Shown here one piece after another: positions 28,201-36,031 of a DNA stretch of 64,000 nucleotides. Numbering within the stretch: the first letter of the stretch is position 1; each line of letters starts with the position of its first letter. Made by a program: the position numbers and the translations under genes. Source of the DNA: RGIG4079 sp045596365 (GTDB taxonomy: Bacteria; Bacteroidota; Bacteroidia; Bacteroidales; Muribaculaceae); the NCBI GenBank assembly GCA_045596365.1, contig JAZOCE010000012.1:1-64000 (forward strand), in the 5' to 3' direction. The notes under the pieces are model-generated. The model was not told where the DNA came from and ran no database searches. It saw only the letters and a program-made list of their open reading frames with translations.

Positions 28201-30634
28201 ATTGAAATCAGAATCATTCAAAAAAATATATACAACTAAGGCCCTTCAAAGTGCCGGGATCGCGATTGATGAAGGTGGTAATATATTTATTGCTCAAGAG
28301 ACTACTAATGATAATACCGGTTTAGTATCCAATTATTTTGCAAACAGACTGACAAAAGGTCGTATCTTGATGAACACTACCGGTGATGGTATCACTTATA
28401 GTGATGAGCAATCTTATGATGTTGACTTATCCGGATTTAATTTTGCAGAATATGCTGTAGCAGGACGAAATATTTCTCTTGGTCGTATTGATTTTTTCTG
28501 TATGAAAGGTAATTTGACCGGTGGAACAGCCCAAAATCCCACAAAGGCATATTTGTATTTAGCGCCAAATGTGTCTCGTGCGGTATATGTCATTGAGTTG
28601 ACATTTGATGGAACTGCTGTTACGGCATCGGAACATTATAAGTATGACGACTATAGCATAAGTCTTTTCACCGGAGAGTCATTCCAAGATGGAGGAAATA
28701 ACTATGCATTCCCCGTAATGTGTGAAGGGCGTGATAATGAGTTTATACATAATCTTCGTTCGTCGGCCTATTCATGGCATGCGTGTCATGCAAATCTTGA
28801 AAATAATATTCATGAATCCGGTCGTCAAGGAACAGTATATGATACACAGTCGCGTGTAAACAATTCAGGCGGTTGTACAATCGAGTGGAATGGAGAATTG
28901 TTTGTAATCACTCCACAATCTCAATATTCGGCCAATTCAGGTAATTTCTATGTGGGGGTTGCTTCTCGTTCGTCCAATGCCGTAACAGCTAAGAATGCCG
29001 ATTTGAAACTTATCCTTCCAATCGATATGTGGACTCAGCCTGATGAAGATGCCAATGTCAATACCAATTCCAGTGGTGTGTGGTTAGCGGCAGAAAAAGC
29101 GACAGATGCGTCAGGAAGTATTATCGATGAAAACAAAGATGGTGAAGCTGACTATATATACATTTACATGTATGTCCCGGGTGAACGTTTTGCCAAGTAT
29201 AAAATGACTCCGTCGTCATTGTTCCCTCCATCACAGGTTTCATTGGAGATTGAGAAGAAATACAAAAAGGACTATGTAGAACTGGAACATAATCCCGGAG
29301 GTGATATCATTCGTTTTGATGCAAAGGCGACATGGCCTGAAGTAACAAATTATGGAACTACCGCCGGAGGAAATCCATCATATGTGATCTTAGGTTATAC
29401 TGTTCAGCTTGTTGATGCCAATGGTAATGTAATTGATGAATATCCCTCCATAACATTTGAGATGCCTCGTGATATTGATGGAGTGGGTGATGATGTAAAT
29501 CTTGGAGATGGACAAGGAGATGGTGTTGTCGATAATCTCGAAACTGCTGTTGTCCTAAATGACGATGGTACAGTATCAAATGCTGATGGCTCCTTGCTTG
29601 TTGGTTTGACTTGGGATAAACGAGACATTACACATGCCGATGGTACTATTTCAAATGATGTTACTTGTTTTGACTATGTATTTGAAAATGTAGATAAAAA
29701 TGTTGATTATGTTGCACAGGTAACGGTTAATTACTATGGTATCGACACCAAGACAACCGGTAAAGTGCAACAGAGTCCTAAAACAGAGTGGGAGGATGTT
29801 GCAACATTTGACTACGATGCGCCATCGGGATATGTGAGAGTTGACGAGTCGTTGAATAAATGGGGTGACTGGGATAACTTATATTTTGGAAATCCGGCTA
29901 AGGGAGAATATGATGCTGGTGATATCTATTATGACGAGTATCGCATATCTCTTGCTATTGCCAATCCTGCGTTTACCGATATGAGTAAAGAGCCGGTAAC
30001 TTATTATACTATTAGTTATAATAGCAACAGTGTTGCCAGAGCTATTGATACACCGGTAAATGAGTTCTATTTATATGCTCCTGATGGATATGTTGATACC
30101 AATGGAAATGCTTTGACTGCCAATAGTGATGGATATGTGAAGATTACTAATGGACAAATTCCGGGCGATTATGATTTCAATAGTACTGATACAGGTGGCA
30201 AGCCTCATGTTTATTGGGATATGGAAGATTATACTGCCGGAGTGGTTACTGATGAAGTGGATTATAGAACAAATGGACCATCAATGTGGACATATAGTGT
30301 TACCGCCAATTATGCTGCCACAAATGCAAAAATCAGTGAGGTTGCATCAGATGTTATGATTGCCGATGAAGGAGAAAAGATTCCAACTGGTGTTGAGGTT
30401 GTTGAAACCACAACTGTCCTTAGTGTTTATCCTATCCCGGCAACTGTTTCGGTAACAATCAAATGTGGAGAAACTATTGATTATGTTGAACTTTATTCAG
30501 AATCGGGAATGTTGGTTAAAACTTTAAGTGGTAATGGCGAACAGCTGATGACTGTAGATGTGAGTGACCTTGCATCGGGCTATTATTTCTTGCGAGTTAA
30601 TAATTTCGCTCCGGTGAAATTTATAAAAAGATAG
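25226..30634 (+). CDS. Giant secreted multi-module protein with T9SS sorting domain
   Basis: An 1802-residue exported protein with a signal peptide (residues 1-24, ending MTAQ). Residues of about 31-350 and 354-670 are two copies of one module: both begin TVNTTPV, then QMAVANDxxYVVYP, GWGIATDDxxNLVTA, GRTDxWxASGN, GALWFTDGxTVVKIP and a closing YVYVPGGN or YVPRKN. A FN3-like domain follows (about 672-790). A more diverged third module (about 925-1328) contains GIAIDEGGNIFIAQ and LGRIDFFCMKGN and ends YMYVPGERFAKYKM. Further Ig/FN3-like stretches lead to a C-terminal type A T9SS sorting domain (YPIPATVSV, YVELYSESGMLV, DVSDLASGYYFLRV, basic end). The modules look like beta-propellers, which is inference. 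It is probably a surface or released T9SS cargo protein of unknown target. I do not recognise a named family for the repeat. Confidence 0.88.
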   Translation: MKHFFSRSLMLILALAWLVPKMTAQDGITFTVNTTPVKTIDTSGLTGASATGKQMAVANDVTYVVYPGTTENAFYYVNMSDGKNEPIAAGAKAGWGIATDDSRNLVTAYGIGYTQKVKKVRVYKATSYGNPISASTYKDYDLTDLYTTDLTGVVSGTILGRTDFWHASGNCYDGDGALWFTDGTTVVKIPIEAGVAKKEVTYTLPSGPNTNGTGWITQSAFDQYATDEYIFQNGTGVWDCKISGSTITATKLTDVNQFAADIAYLQGHKIFVRSNTRGTRDGIIVIEDITTGTAEQLATITISPTSSTAVVNAWCEFEQIDDLTLGLYVYVPGGNTYKYTITATLPDVSDEFITVNTTPVAQLGEAYAIAADPYIPKQMAVANDIQYVVYPRNTGTNSTKLYHVNMSTVASVGTSAAVGVQRVADAGWGIATDDAKNLVTACSINYSGKIIQVQIYKASSGFGSAVTFDDNNSRIVNFTNEYATNLIGNSNGGRTDYWSASGNLWEGEGALWFTDGATVVKIPFINGEAQSEVTYTLPAGLNNTSRPTEALFDLYADNEYLYFGAAGIYDCQINNGEITGTQISSISGVYGSDIEYLQGHKVFVGPANSEVDGDIVIKDLTTGKQLASFNVGTYTTNKDRVNAWCEFEKVDELTLALHVYVPRKNHIKYLIKAKEILAPVQNLEVMVVRDLDPDEPTRQDAILSWTAPDAESEVESYDVYYRTRYTREGKDTETVNSWNYQGNTTELTMTDVDVRYYQTNGETVLRYYDYKVIPVYSSGSKGEESEIVTATPDFIPFVPDWDETKDQDDKKFGIDRYDGYCKVQLYWKFPQKNNTTNGGYISKWGCKPDYYSILRNGKQIATNISAFNYIDKTVMPGHDYVYNVVAHYYSMPDTAVSDDNEVHIDVRDWSKISYELSEVYNYPIATEGDSVVVPQGDFLYLTDRDSYRQGQFYNGYWYVAQLKNLPVNDEATAGGIYRIPTAASWENTDENPLKSESFKKIYTTKALQSAGIAIDEGGNIFIAQETTNDNTGLVSNYFANRLTKGRILMNTTGDGITYSDEQSYDVDLSGFNFAEYAVAGRNISLGRIDFFCMKGNLTGGTAQNPTKAYLYLAPNVSRAVYVIELTFDGTAVTASEHYKYDDYSISLFTGESFQDGGNNYAFPVMCEGRDNEFIHNLRSSAYSWHACHANLENNIHESGRQGTVYDTQSRVNNSGGCTIEWNGELFVITPQSQYSANSGNFYVGVASRSSNAVTAKNADLKLILPIDMWTQPDEDANVNTNSSGVWLAAEKATDASGSIIDENKDGEADYIYIYMYVPGERFAKYKMTPSSLFPPSQVSLEIEKKYKKDYVELEHNPGGDIIRFDAKATWPEVTNYGTTAGGNPSYVILGYTVQLVDANGNVIDEYPSITFEMPRDIDGVGDDVNLGDGQGDGVVDNLETAVVLNDDGTVSNADGSLLVGLTWDKRDITHADGTISNDVTCFDYVFENVDKNVDYVAQVTVNYYGIDTKTTGKVQQSPKTEWEDVATFDYDAPSGYVRVDESLNKWGDWDNLYFGNPAKGEYDAGDIYYDEYRISLAIANPAFTDMSKEPVTYYTISYNSNSVARAIDTPVNEFYLYAPDGYVDTNGNALTANSDGYVKITNGQIPGDYDFNSTDTGGKPHVYWDMEDYTAGVVTDEVDYRTNGPSMWTYSVTANYAATNAKISEVASDVMIADEGEKIPTGVEVVETTTVLSVYPIPATVSVTIKCGETIDYVELYSESGMLVKTLSGNGEQLMTVDVSDLASGYYFLRVNNFAPVKFIKR

Positions 30635-30682
30635 AGATTTAGTATTGAAAATGTAAAGGTGGGAATATCTTCTTTGCATTTA

Positions 30683-30726
30683 ACAAGAAAGCACCCATGA
30701 TTACAAAATCATGGGTGCTTTCTTGT
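30683..30726. terminator. Strong bidirectional terminator between the T9SS protein and tRNA-Arg
   Basis: An 18-bp perfect stem (30683-30700 with 30709-30726) with loop TTACAAAA. On the plus strand it ends the giant T9SS gene. On the minus strand it directly follows tRNA-Arg, whose discriminator base (30726) forms the outermost pair. On the plus strand the T-rich 3' arm CTTTCTTGT substitutes for a clean T-run. Confidence 0.85.
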
Positions 30727-30797
30727 ACTCCGGAGCGGAATCGAACCGCTATCAAAGGTTTAGGAAACCTCTATTCTATCCGTTGAACTACCGGAGC
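30726..30797 (-). tRNA. tRNA-Arg (anticodon CCT)
   Basis: Read on the minus strand: acceptor GCTCCGG with CCGGAGT (one G-T pair), D-arm GTTC/GAAT, anticodon stem GAGGT/ACCTT around loop TTCCTAA (anticodon CCT, reading AGG), T-arm AGCGG/CCGCT around TTCGATT, discriminator A. CCA is not encoded. It follows folA by 24 bases and has its own promoter. Confidence 0.95.
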
Positions 30798-30809
30798 CTG
30801 TATGATGAA

Positions 30810-30840
30810 CAAAGTTACGTGTTATTTGCGAGATAGGCAA
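30810..30840 (-). promoter_or_regulatory. Promoter of tRNA-Arg, overlapping the end of folA
   Basis: Minus-strand TTG (30840-30838) and TAACTTTG (30817-30810) are 20 bases apart. The -33 element lies inside the last codons of folA; the tRNA starts 13 bases after the -7 box. Confidence 0.7.
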
Positions 30841-31316
30841 GTGAAGCGAAATTGTACCCCTGAACGTGGGTCCTGTTTAATGTCGCTTTGCTCAAAGATT
30901 TCCCATTCGTCGCGGTTGATTTCAGGAAAGAATGTGTCGGCATCAGCTATCTCTGAGTCAATTTCGGTCAAATATAGTCGAGAACACAATGGTAGTGCTT
31001 GATTGTAAATTTCTCCACCACCTATAATAAATGCTTCATTGGTATCTATTATAGTATCAATAGCTGCTTGAAGTGAATTGGCAACCTCAATACCATCAGC
31101 ATTGTAGTCTCCTTGTCGGGTTATTACGATGTTTCGACGACCAGGCAATGCTCCATTTGGAAATGATTCAAATGTTTTGCGTCCCATGATGATGGGATGT
31201 CCCATTGTTACCGCTTTGAATTGCTTTAAATCTTCGCTAATGTGGAAAAGGAGGTCTCCACCACGCCCAATGGCGTTGTTGCGTGTAATAGCAACTATAA
31301 TTGATATCTGAGCCAT
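30822..31316 (-). CDS. folA: Dihydrofolate reductase
   Basis: DHFR reduces dihydrofolate to tetrahydrofolate with NADPH. From the ATG at 31316 the product has 164 residues, the family norm. Visible are ISIIVAITRNNAIGRGGDLLF (split across the Met20-type loop), the active-site acidic residue in ISEDLKQFK, HPIIMGRKTFESFP, GRRNIVITR and the NADPH-binding IIGGGEIYNQAL. The frame stays open 22 codons further upstream into thyA, but the ATG one base after the thyA stop (TAACATG) is clearly the start. It is coupled to thyA, which produces the dihydrofolate it recycles. Confidence 0.96.
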   Translation of the reverse strand: MAQISIIVAITRNNAIGRGGDLLFHISEDLKQFKAVTMGHPIIMGRKTFESFPNGALPGRRNIVITRQGDYNADGIEVANSLQAAIDTIIDTNEAFIIGGGEIYNQALPLCSRLYLTEIDSEIADADTFFPEINRDEWEIFEQSDIKQDPRSGVQFRFTCLSRK

Positions 31317-31317
31317 G

Positions 31318-32112
31318 TTATACCGATACTTTTGCTTTGATGTGAGGGTGTGGATCGTAGTCTTCAAGTGAAAAGTCCTCAAATTTGAAGTCGAAAATGC
31401 TTTTTACATTAGGGTTGATTACCATGCGAGGTAATCGGCGTGGCTCGCGACTCAACTGCTCGCGTACTTGTTCAAAGTGATCATTGTAGATGTGGGCATC
31501 ACCAAGTGTGTGAACAAAATCGCCTACTTCAAGTCCTGTTACTTGAGCCATCATCATCAATAGTAATGCATAAGAAGCGATGTTGAATGGAACGCCAAGG
31601 AAGCAGTCGGCACTACGTTGGTATAGTTGAAGGCTTAATTTGCCATCTGCAACATAAAATTGGAAGAATGCATGACATGGAGGAAGGTTCATGTTGGGTA
31701 GGTCGGCAACGTTCCATGCGCTCACGATTATGCGTCGAGAATCGGGGTTGTTTTTAAGCGTTTCGATAACCTCTTTAATCTGATCAATGTGTCCTCCGTT
31801 ATAGTCGGGCCAGCTACGCCATTGATAGCCATAGATGTGTCCGAGATTGCCATCTTCGTCGGCCCACTCATTCCAAATGCGCACACCGTTTTCTTGTAGG
31901 TATTTAACGTTGGTGTCGCCGTTAAGAAACCACAAAAGTTCGTGAATTATTGATTTTAGGTGAAGTTTTTTGGTTGTCATTACCGGAAAACCATCGGCAA
32001 GGTTAAAACGCATTTGATAGCCAAACACGCTGCGTGTTCCTGTGCCTGTGCGGTCGCTCTTCTGCGTGCCGTTCTCCATGATGTGGTTTAGTAGGTCGAG
32101 ATATTGTTTCAT
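31318..32112 (-). CDS. thyA: Thymidylate synthase
   Basis: ThyA converts dUMP to dTMP using methylene-tetrahydrofolate and releases dihydrofolate for FolA. The 264-residue length equals the classical enzyme. Conserved parts include R21 in SDRTGTGT, HELLWFLNGDTN (57-68), the catalytic C146 in MNLPPCHAFFQFYV, the phosphate-binding LYQRSADCFLGVPFNIASY, and the C-terminal HPHIKAKVSV. It lies 36 bases after the RluA-family gene and 1 base before folA. Confidence 0.98.
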   Translation of the reverse strand: MKQYLDLLNHIMENGTQKSDRTGTGTRSVFGYQMRFNLADGFPVMTTKKLHLKSIIHELLWFLNGDTNVKYLQENGVRIWNEWADEDGNLGHIYGYQWRSWPDYNGGHIDQIKEVIETLKNNPDSRRIIVSAWNVADLPNMNLPPCHAFFQFYVADGKLSLQLYQRSADCFLGVPFNIASYALLLMMMAQVTGLEVGDFVHTLGDAHIYNDHFEQVREQLSREPRRLPRMVINPNVKSIFDFKFEDFSLEDYDPHPHIKAKVSV

Positions 32113-32148
32113 TGTAACAAGGTATTGGAGGTAAATGAATAATCAATT

Positions 32149-33072
32149 TTATTTCACCATTGATGCAAATGACGTGGGGATGGGTGTCTCAAAGTTCATT
32201 TCGCGACGAGTAACCGGGTGGACAAAACGCAATGTTTGTGCGTGTAGTGCAAGGCGGTGGATGGGGCTTGATTTTGCTCCATACTTGCGGTCTCCGGCAA
32301 TGGGATGGCCAAGATCTTTCATATGTACACGTATTTGGTTTTTGCGTCCTGTGTCAAGTTCTACTTCAAGAAGTGTATATCCGTTTTTGCATTTGAGCGT
32401 GCGGTAGCGTGTAACTGCGAGTTGACCTTCATCGGGATTTTGAGTTGAATACACTTCATATTGCGATGTCTCAGCAAGATAACTGCGCACTGAGCCACTT
32501 TCTTGTCCCACTTTCCCCTCTACAACGGCAAGATATTTGCGGTTTAGTACCATGTTGTTCCAATTGTGTTGCATGGTATCCTTGGCTTGTTCGTTTTTTG
32601 CAAACATCATGAGTCCTGATGTGTCGCGATCAAGGCGATGAACAATAAATAGCTTGTTGCGAGGGTCCTGCCACTTGATGTAGTCGCGCACAATAGAGTA
32701 GGCAGTGCCTTCTTTTACTTTGTCGGTCCCCATTGATAGCAATCCATATCCTTTGTTTATTACGATAATATCATCATCCTCATAAACAAGTTTTATGCGA
32801 CGATGGTAGAACAATCGAAACTCGCGAGTGAGATTGACTTTTACAATGTCTCCGGAGTGTATTTCAGTGTCAAATTGAGTTGTCGGGATATTGTTTATTG
32901 CAACCTGATTGTGCTTGAGAAGTTCTTTTATCGATGTGCGTTTACGCTGAGGCATTGACTCAATGAGGAAAGGCAATAGGGTTGTATCACCTTGAGGCAG
33001 ATATGTCTCAATTACGTCGGGGCGGAATTGACGAGTGTCAGCGCCCGGTTTGTGCGGAGTTCTTCGTTGCAT
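32149..33072 (-). CDS. RluA-family RNA pseudouridine synthase
   Basis: Isomerises uridine to pseudouridine in rRNA or tRNA. The 307-residue protein has an N-terminal S4-like RNA-binding segment (about 45-85: TSIKELLKHNQVAINN), then the synthase domain with the RluA motif HRLDRDTSG at 145-153 (catalytic D148) and a GRKNQIRVHM segment near residue 250. The target site cannot be assigned from sequence. It starts 12 bases after the topA stop, so it is probably co-transcribed with topA, thyA and folA. Confidence 0.93.
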   Translation of the reverse strand: MQRRTPHKPGADTRQFRPDVIETYLPQGDTTLLPFLIESMPQRKRTSIKELLKHNQVAINNIPTTQFDTEIHSGDIVKVNLTREFRLFYHRRIKLVYEDDDIIVINKGYGLLSMGTDKVKEGTAYSIVRDYIKWQDPRNKLFIVHRLDRDTSGLMMFAKNEQAKDTMQHNWNNMVLNRKYLAVVEGKVGQESGSVRSYLAETSQYEVYSTQNPDEGQLAVTRYRTLKCKNGYTLLEVELDTGRKNQIRVHMKDLGHPIAGDRKYGAKSSPIHRLALHAQTLRFVHPVTRREMNFETPIPTSFASMVK

Positions 33073-33084
33073 TGTCGTAAAATG

Positions 33085-35421
33085 TTATTTTTTGCGAGTG
33101 GACTTCACCGCACGAGTTGTTTTCTTGGGTTTTGTGTTTTGCTCTTTGATGATTTCCATACACTCATCGTATGTGAGATCATCAGGCTTAGTTACAGTAC
33201 GTGGGATTTTATAATTGCTCTTGCGATAAGCGATGTAAATGCCATATCGACCATTTAGAATTTGCAGATCGGCATCATTATCAAATGTCTTGACAACTTT
33301 TTTGCTTTCAGCATCACGTTTGGCAATGATAAGTTCTTCTGCTTCAGGTAATGTGATTGCCGCAGGAGCAATATTCTTAGGAATAGATACAAATTTGTTG
33401 TCGTGTTTGATGTAAGGTCCGAAACGACCTATGGCAATGATGACTTCTTTGCCTTCAAATTCACCAATGTTGCGAGGAAATTCAAAGAGTTTTAACGCTT
33501 CTTCAAGTGTAATTGTGCCTACAGATTGCCCTTTTAGAAGAGATGCAAATTGCGGTTTTTCTTCGTTCTCTCCATCTCCGATTTGTACCAATGGACCGAA
33601 ACGACCAATTTTTACTGAAACCGGTTTGCCTGTAGAAGGGTCAGTCCCTAAAATGCGTTCTCCCACTTTGTGTTCAAGACGCATGTTTAGAGCTTTGTCA
33701 ACGTCGGGGTGGAAGATGTCATAGAATGAGCGTATTTCATCAATCCACACTACGTTCCCTTCGGCTATCTCGTCAAATTTTTCTTCAACGTTAGCAGTAA
33801 AATTATAATCAAGAATGTTGGGGAAATATTCGGTTAAAAAATCGTTAACGACAATACCTATGTCGGTAGGTAATAATTTACCTTTTTCGGCCCCTACAGT
33901 TTCGCTTTTTGTGCGAGATGATATCTTGCTGTTGCGAAGGGTTAAAGTAAGATATTCACGTTTTGAACCTGTTTTCTCTCCTTTTTCAACATATTCGCGA
34001 CGTTGAATGGTTGATATTGTAGGAGCATAGGTCGATGGGCGACCGATACCCAGTTCTTCCATTTTTTTTACCAATGATGCTTCGGTATAGCGAGGCGGTT
34101 GTTGAGTGTATCGTTGAATTGCTGTTATGTCGCTGGCTATCAGGATATCTCCTTTTTTTAGAGGTGGTAGGATTGCATCGTTTCTATCGTCGATGTTTTC
34201 ATCATCTCGGCTCTCGATATAAACTTTTAAGAAACCATCAAATTTGATAACTTCACCAGTAGCTATGAAACGCTCTTGACGAGTTGATGGAGCAATATCT
34301 ATTGTGGTTTTTTCAATAACTGCATCGCTCATTTGAGAAGCAATAGTGCGTTTCCAAATGAGGTTATATAGTTTTTTCTCTTGTGCAGAGCCTTCGATAG
34401 TGTGCTTGTTAATGTATGTTGGGCGAATTGCTTCGTGTGCCTCTTGTGCTCCTTTGGCATTGGTGTGATAGTGGCGGACATGTAGATATTCATCGCCAAT
34501 TTTCTCTTTAATTTCAGCTGAAATAGTGTTGATTGCAAGAGAAGAAAGGTTTACGGAGTCGGTACGCATGTAGGTAATGTGTCCGGCTTCGTAAAGTCGT
34601 TGAGCAATCATCATTGTCTGAGAAACGGTAAATCCCAGCTTGCGAGATGCTTCTTGTTGCAAAGTTGATGTAGTAAATGGGGGCGCCGGTGTTTTTTTAA
34701 CCGGTTTAACATTTATATCTTCAATCTTATATGTTGCACCGATGCAGTCATTGAGCAGTTGTCGTGCAGTATCTTCGTTAGGAAGGCGTTTTGACAAATC
34801 GGCTTTAAGACTATTGTTGTCATCAGTAGCAAATGTTGCAGTGATGCGAAAATATTCTTCAGGTATGAAATTTTTAATTTCGGTTTCTCGCTCGGCTATA
34901 AGTCGCACTGCAACCGATTGAACGCGACCTGCAGACAATGCAGGTTTAATCTTTTTCCAAAGAACAGGTGATAGCTCAAATCCTACGATGCGATCAAGTA
35001 CACGACGTGCTTGTTGTGCGTCAACACGATTTAAATCAATATCACGGGGAGCCTCGATGGCATTGAGAATAGCATTTTTAGTGATTTCGTGGAAAACGAT
35101 GCGTTTAGTATTTTCGGGTTTTAGCTTCAATACCTCGTAGAGATGCCATGCGATGGCTTCTCCTTCACGGTCTTCATCGGATGCGAGCCACACCGTTTCG
35201 GCGTCCTTTGCAGCTTTCTTAAGTTCACGCACAAGCTCTTTTTTATCGTCTGGTATTTCATAGACAGGAGCAAAGTTGTTGTCAATGTCAATACTGAAAT
35301 TCTTTTCTTTCAGGTCGCGAATATGACCATAGCTTGACATGACTTTAAAGTCCTTGCCTAAGAATTTTTCTATTGTTTTTGCTTTTGCGGGAGACTCTAC
35401 TATTACGAGGTTTTTAAGCAT
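33085..35421 (-). CDS. topA: DNA topoisomerase I (type IA)
   Basis: Relaxes negative supercoils by a transient 5'-phosphotyrosine break. From the ATG at 35421 the product has 778 residues. The Toprim domain begins LVIVESPAKAKTIEKFLG and carries the metal-binding ASDEDREGEAIAW. The catalytic Tyr is Y284 in ITYMRTDSV. The C terminus has three beta repeats of the toprim_C type (KIGRFGP, AIGRFGPYIKHD, NGRYGIYI) and a Lys-rich tail, and lacks the Cys4 zinc ribbons of the E. coli enzyme, which is common in Bacteroidota. An in-frame TTG at 35445 is less likely as start. An inverted repeat overlaps the presumed promoter just upstream. Confidence 0.97.
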   Translation of the reverse strand: MLKNLVIVESPAKAKTIEKFLGKDFKVMSSYGHIRDLKEKNFSIDIDNNFAPVYEIPDDKKELVRELKKAAKDAETVWLASDEDREGEAIAWHLYEVLKLKPENTKRIVFHEITKNAILNAIEAPRDIDLNRVDAQQARRVLDRIVGFELSPVLWKKIKPALSAGRVQSVAVRLIAERETEIKNFIPEEYFRITATFATDDNNSLKADLSKRLPNEDTARQLLNDCIGATYKIEDINVKPVKKTPAPPFTTSTLQQEASRKLGFTVSQTMMIAQRLYEAGHITYMRTDSVNLSSLAINTISAEIKEKIGDEYLHVRHYHTNAKGAQEAHEAIRPTYINKHTIEGSAQEKKLYNLIWKRTIASQMSDAVIEKTTIDIAPSTRQERFIATGEVIKFDGFLKVYIESRDDENIDDRNDAILPPLKKGDILIASDITAIQRYTQQPPRYTEASLVKKMEELGIGRPSTYAPTISTIQRREYVEKGEKTGSKREYLTLTLRNSKISSRTKSETVGAEKGKLLPTDIGIVVNDFLTEYFPNILDYNFTANVEEKFDEIAEGNVVWIDEIRSFYDIFHPDVDKALNMRLEHKVGERILGTDPSTGKPVSVKIGRFGPLVQIGDGENEEKPQFASLLKGQSVGTITLEEALKLFEFPRNIGEFEGKEVIIAIGRFGPYIKHDNKFVSIPKNIAPAAITLPEAEELIIAKRDAESKKVVKTFDNDADLQILNGRYGIYIAYRKSNYKIPRTVTKPDDLTYDECMEIIKEQNTKPKKTTRAVKSTRKK

Positions 35422-35423
35422 AG

Positions 35424-35463
35424 TTTTCCTAATTAAAAATTTCAACCGACAAAATTAGGAAAA
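35424..35463 (-). promoter_or_regulatory. Inverted repeat and -7 box upstream of topA
   Basis: TTTTCCTAATT at 35424-35434 pairs with 35453-35463 (11 bp, spacer 18). The proximal arm is 2 bases from the topA ATG. Minus-strand TAATTTTG (35457-35450), a -7 match, overlaps the distal arm. This could be an operator or a start-codon hairpin. No -33 TTTG is seen at the proper distance. Confidence 0.5.
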
Positions 35464-35534
35464 AGAAATCTAACGGCAGTAGAATTTTTCAAAAAAGGTG
35501 TGAAAATAATGAGAAATAGGGGGTTAAAGCCTTT

Positions 35535-36020
35535 TTATTGCATTTTTTCGATTAAGACAGTAGCATAAGCGGCTATTCCTTCTTTGCGCCCTGTGAAACC
35601 AAGGTGTTCGGTTGTCGTTGCTTTAACAGAAACGCAATCTGATGGTATTTGAAGGTCTGATGCGATGTTTTCTATCATTTGAGGAATGTGTGGTAACATC
35701 TTAGGGGCTTGTGCAACAATTGTGATATCAACATTTCCTATTTCATAGCCGGCATCAAAGACTAATTCTCTGACACGACGAAGTAGCACGCGAGAGTCAG
35801 CTCCTTTGTAGGTGGGATCGGTGTCGGGGAAATGATAGCCTATATCTCGCAATGCGGCAGCGCCGAGAAGTGCATCAGATAGGGCATGAAGGGCAACATC
35901 GGCGTCGCTGTGTCCAAGCAGACCAAGATGATAGGGTATTTTTACTCCGGCAATCCACAAGTCGCGATCTTCAACAAGTCGATGCACATCAAATCCCATT
36001 CCGATGCGTGTCTTTGCCAT
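35535..36020 (-). CDS. ispF: 2-C-methyl-D-erythritol 2,4-cyclodiphosphate synthase
   Basis: IspF forms the cyclic diphosphate intermediate of the MEP isoprenoid pathway. The length of 161 residues is typical. The start IGMGFDVHRL supplies metal ligands D11 and H13. The loop LGHSDADVALHALSDALLGA supplies the third ligand H45, and IGYHFPDTDP and the C-terminal ATTTEHLGFTGRKEGIAAYA are intact. It begins 11 bases after porV stops; a porV-ispF pairing is, to my knowledge, also seen in Porphyromonas, so the linkage seems conserved. Confidence 0.97.
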   Translation of the reverse strand: MAKTRIGMGFDVHRLVEDRDLWIAGVKIPYHLGLLGHSDADVALHALSDALLGAAALRDIGYHFPDTDPTYKGADSRVLLRRVRELVFDAGYEIGNVDITIVAQAPKMLPHIPQMIENIASDLQIPSDCVSVKATTTEHLGFTGRKEGIAAYATVLIEKMQ

Positions 36021-36031
36021 GCTGTTTAGTC

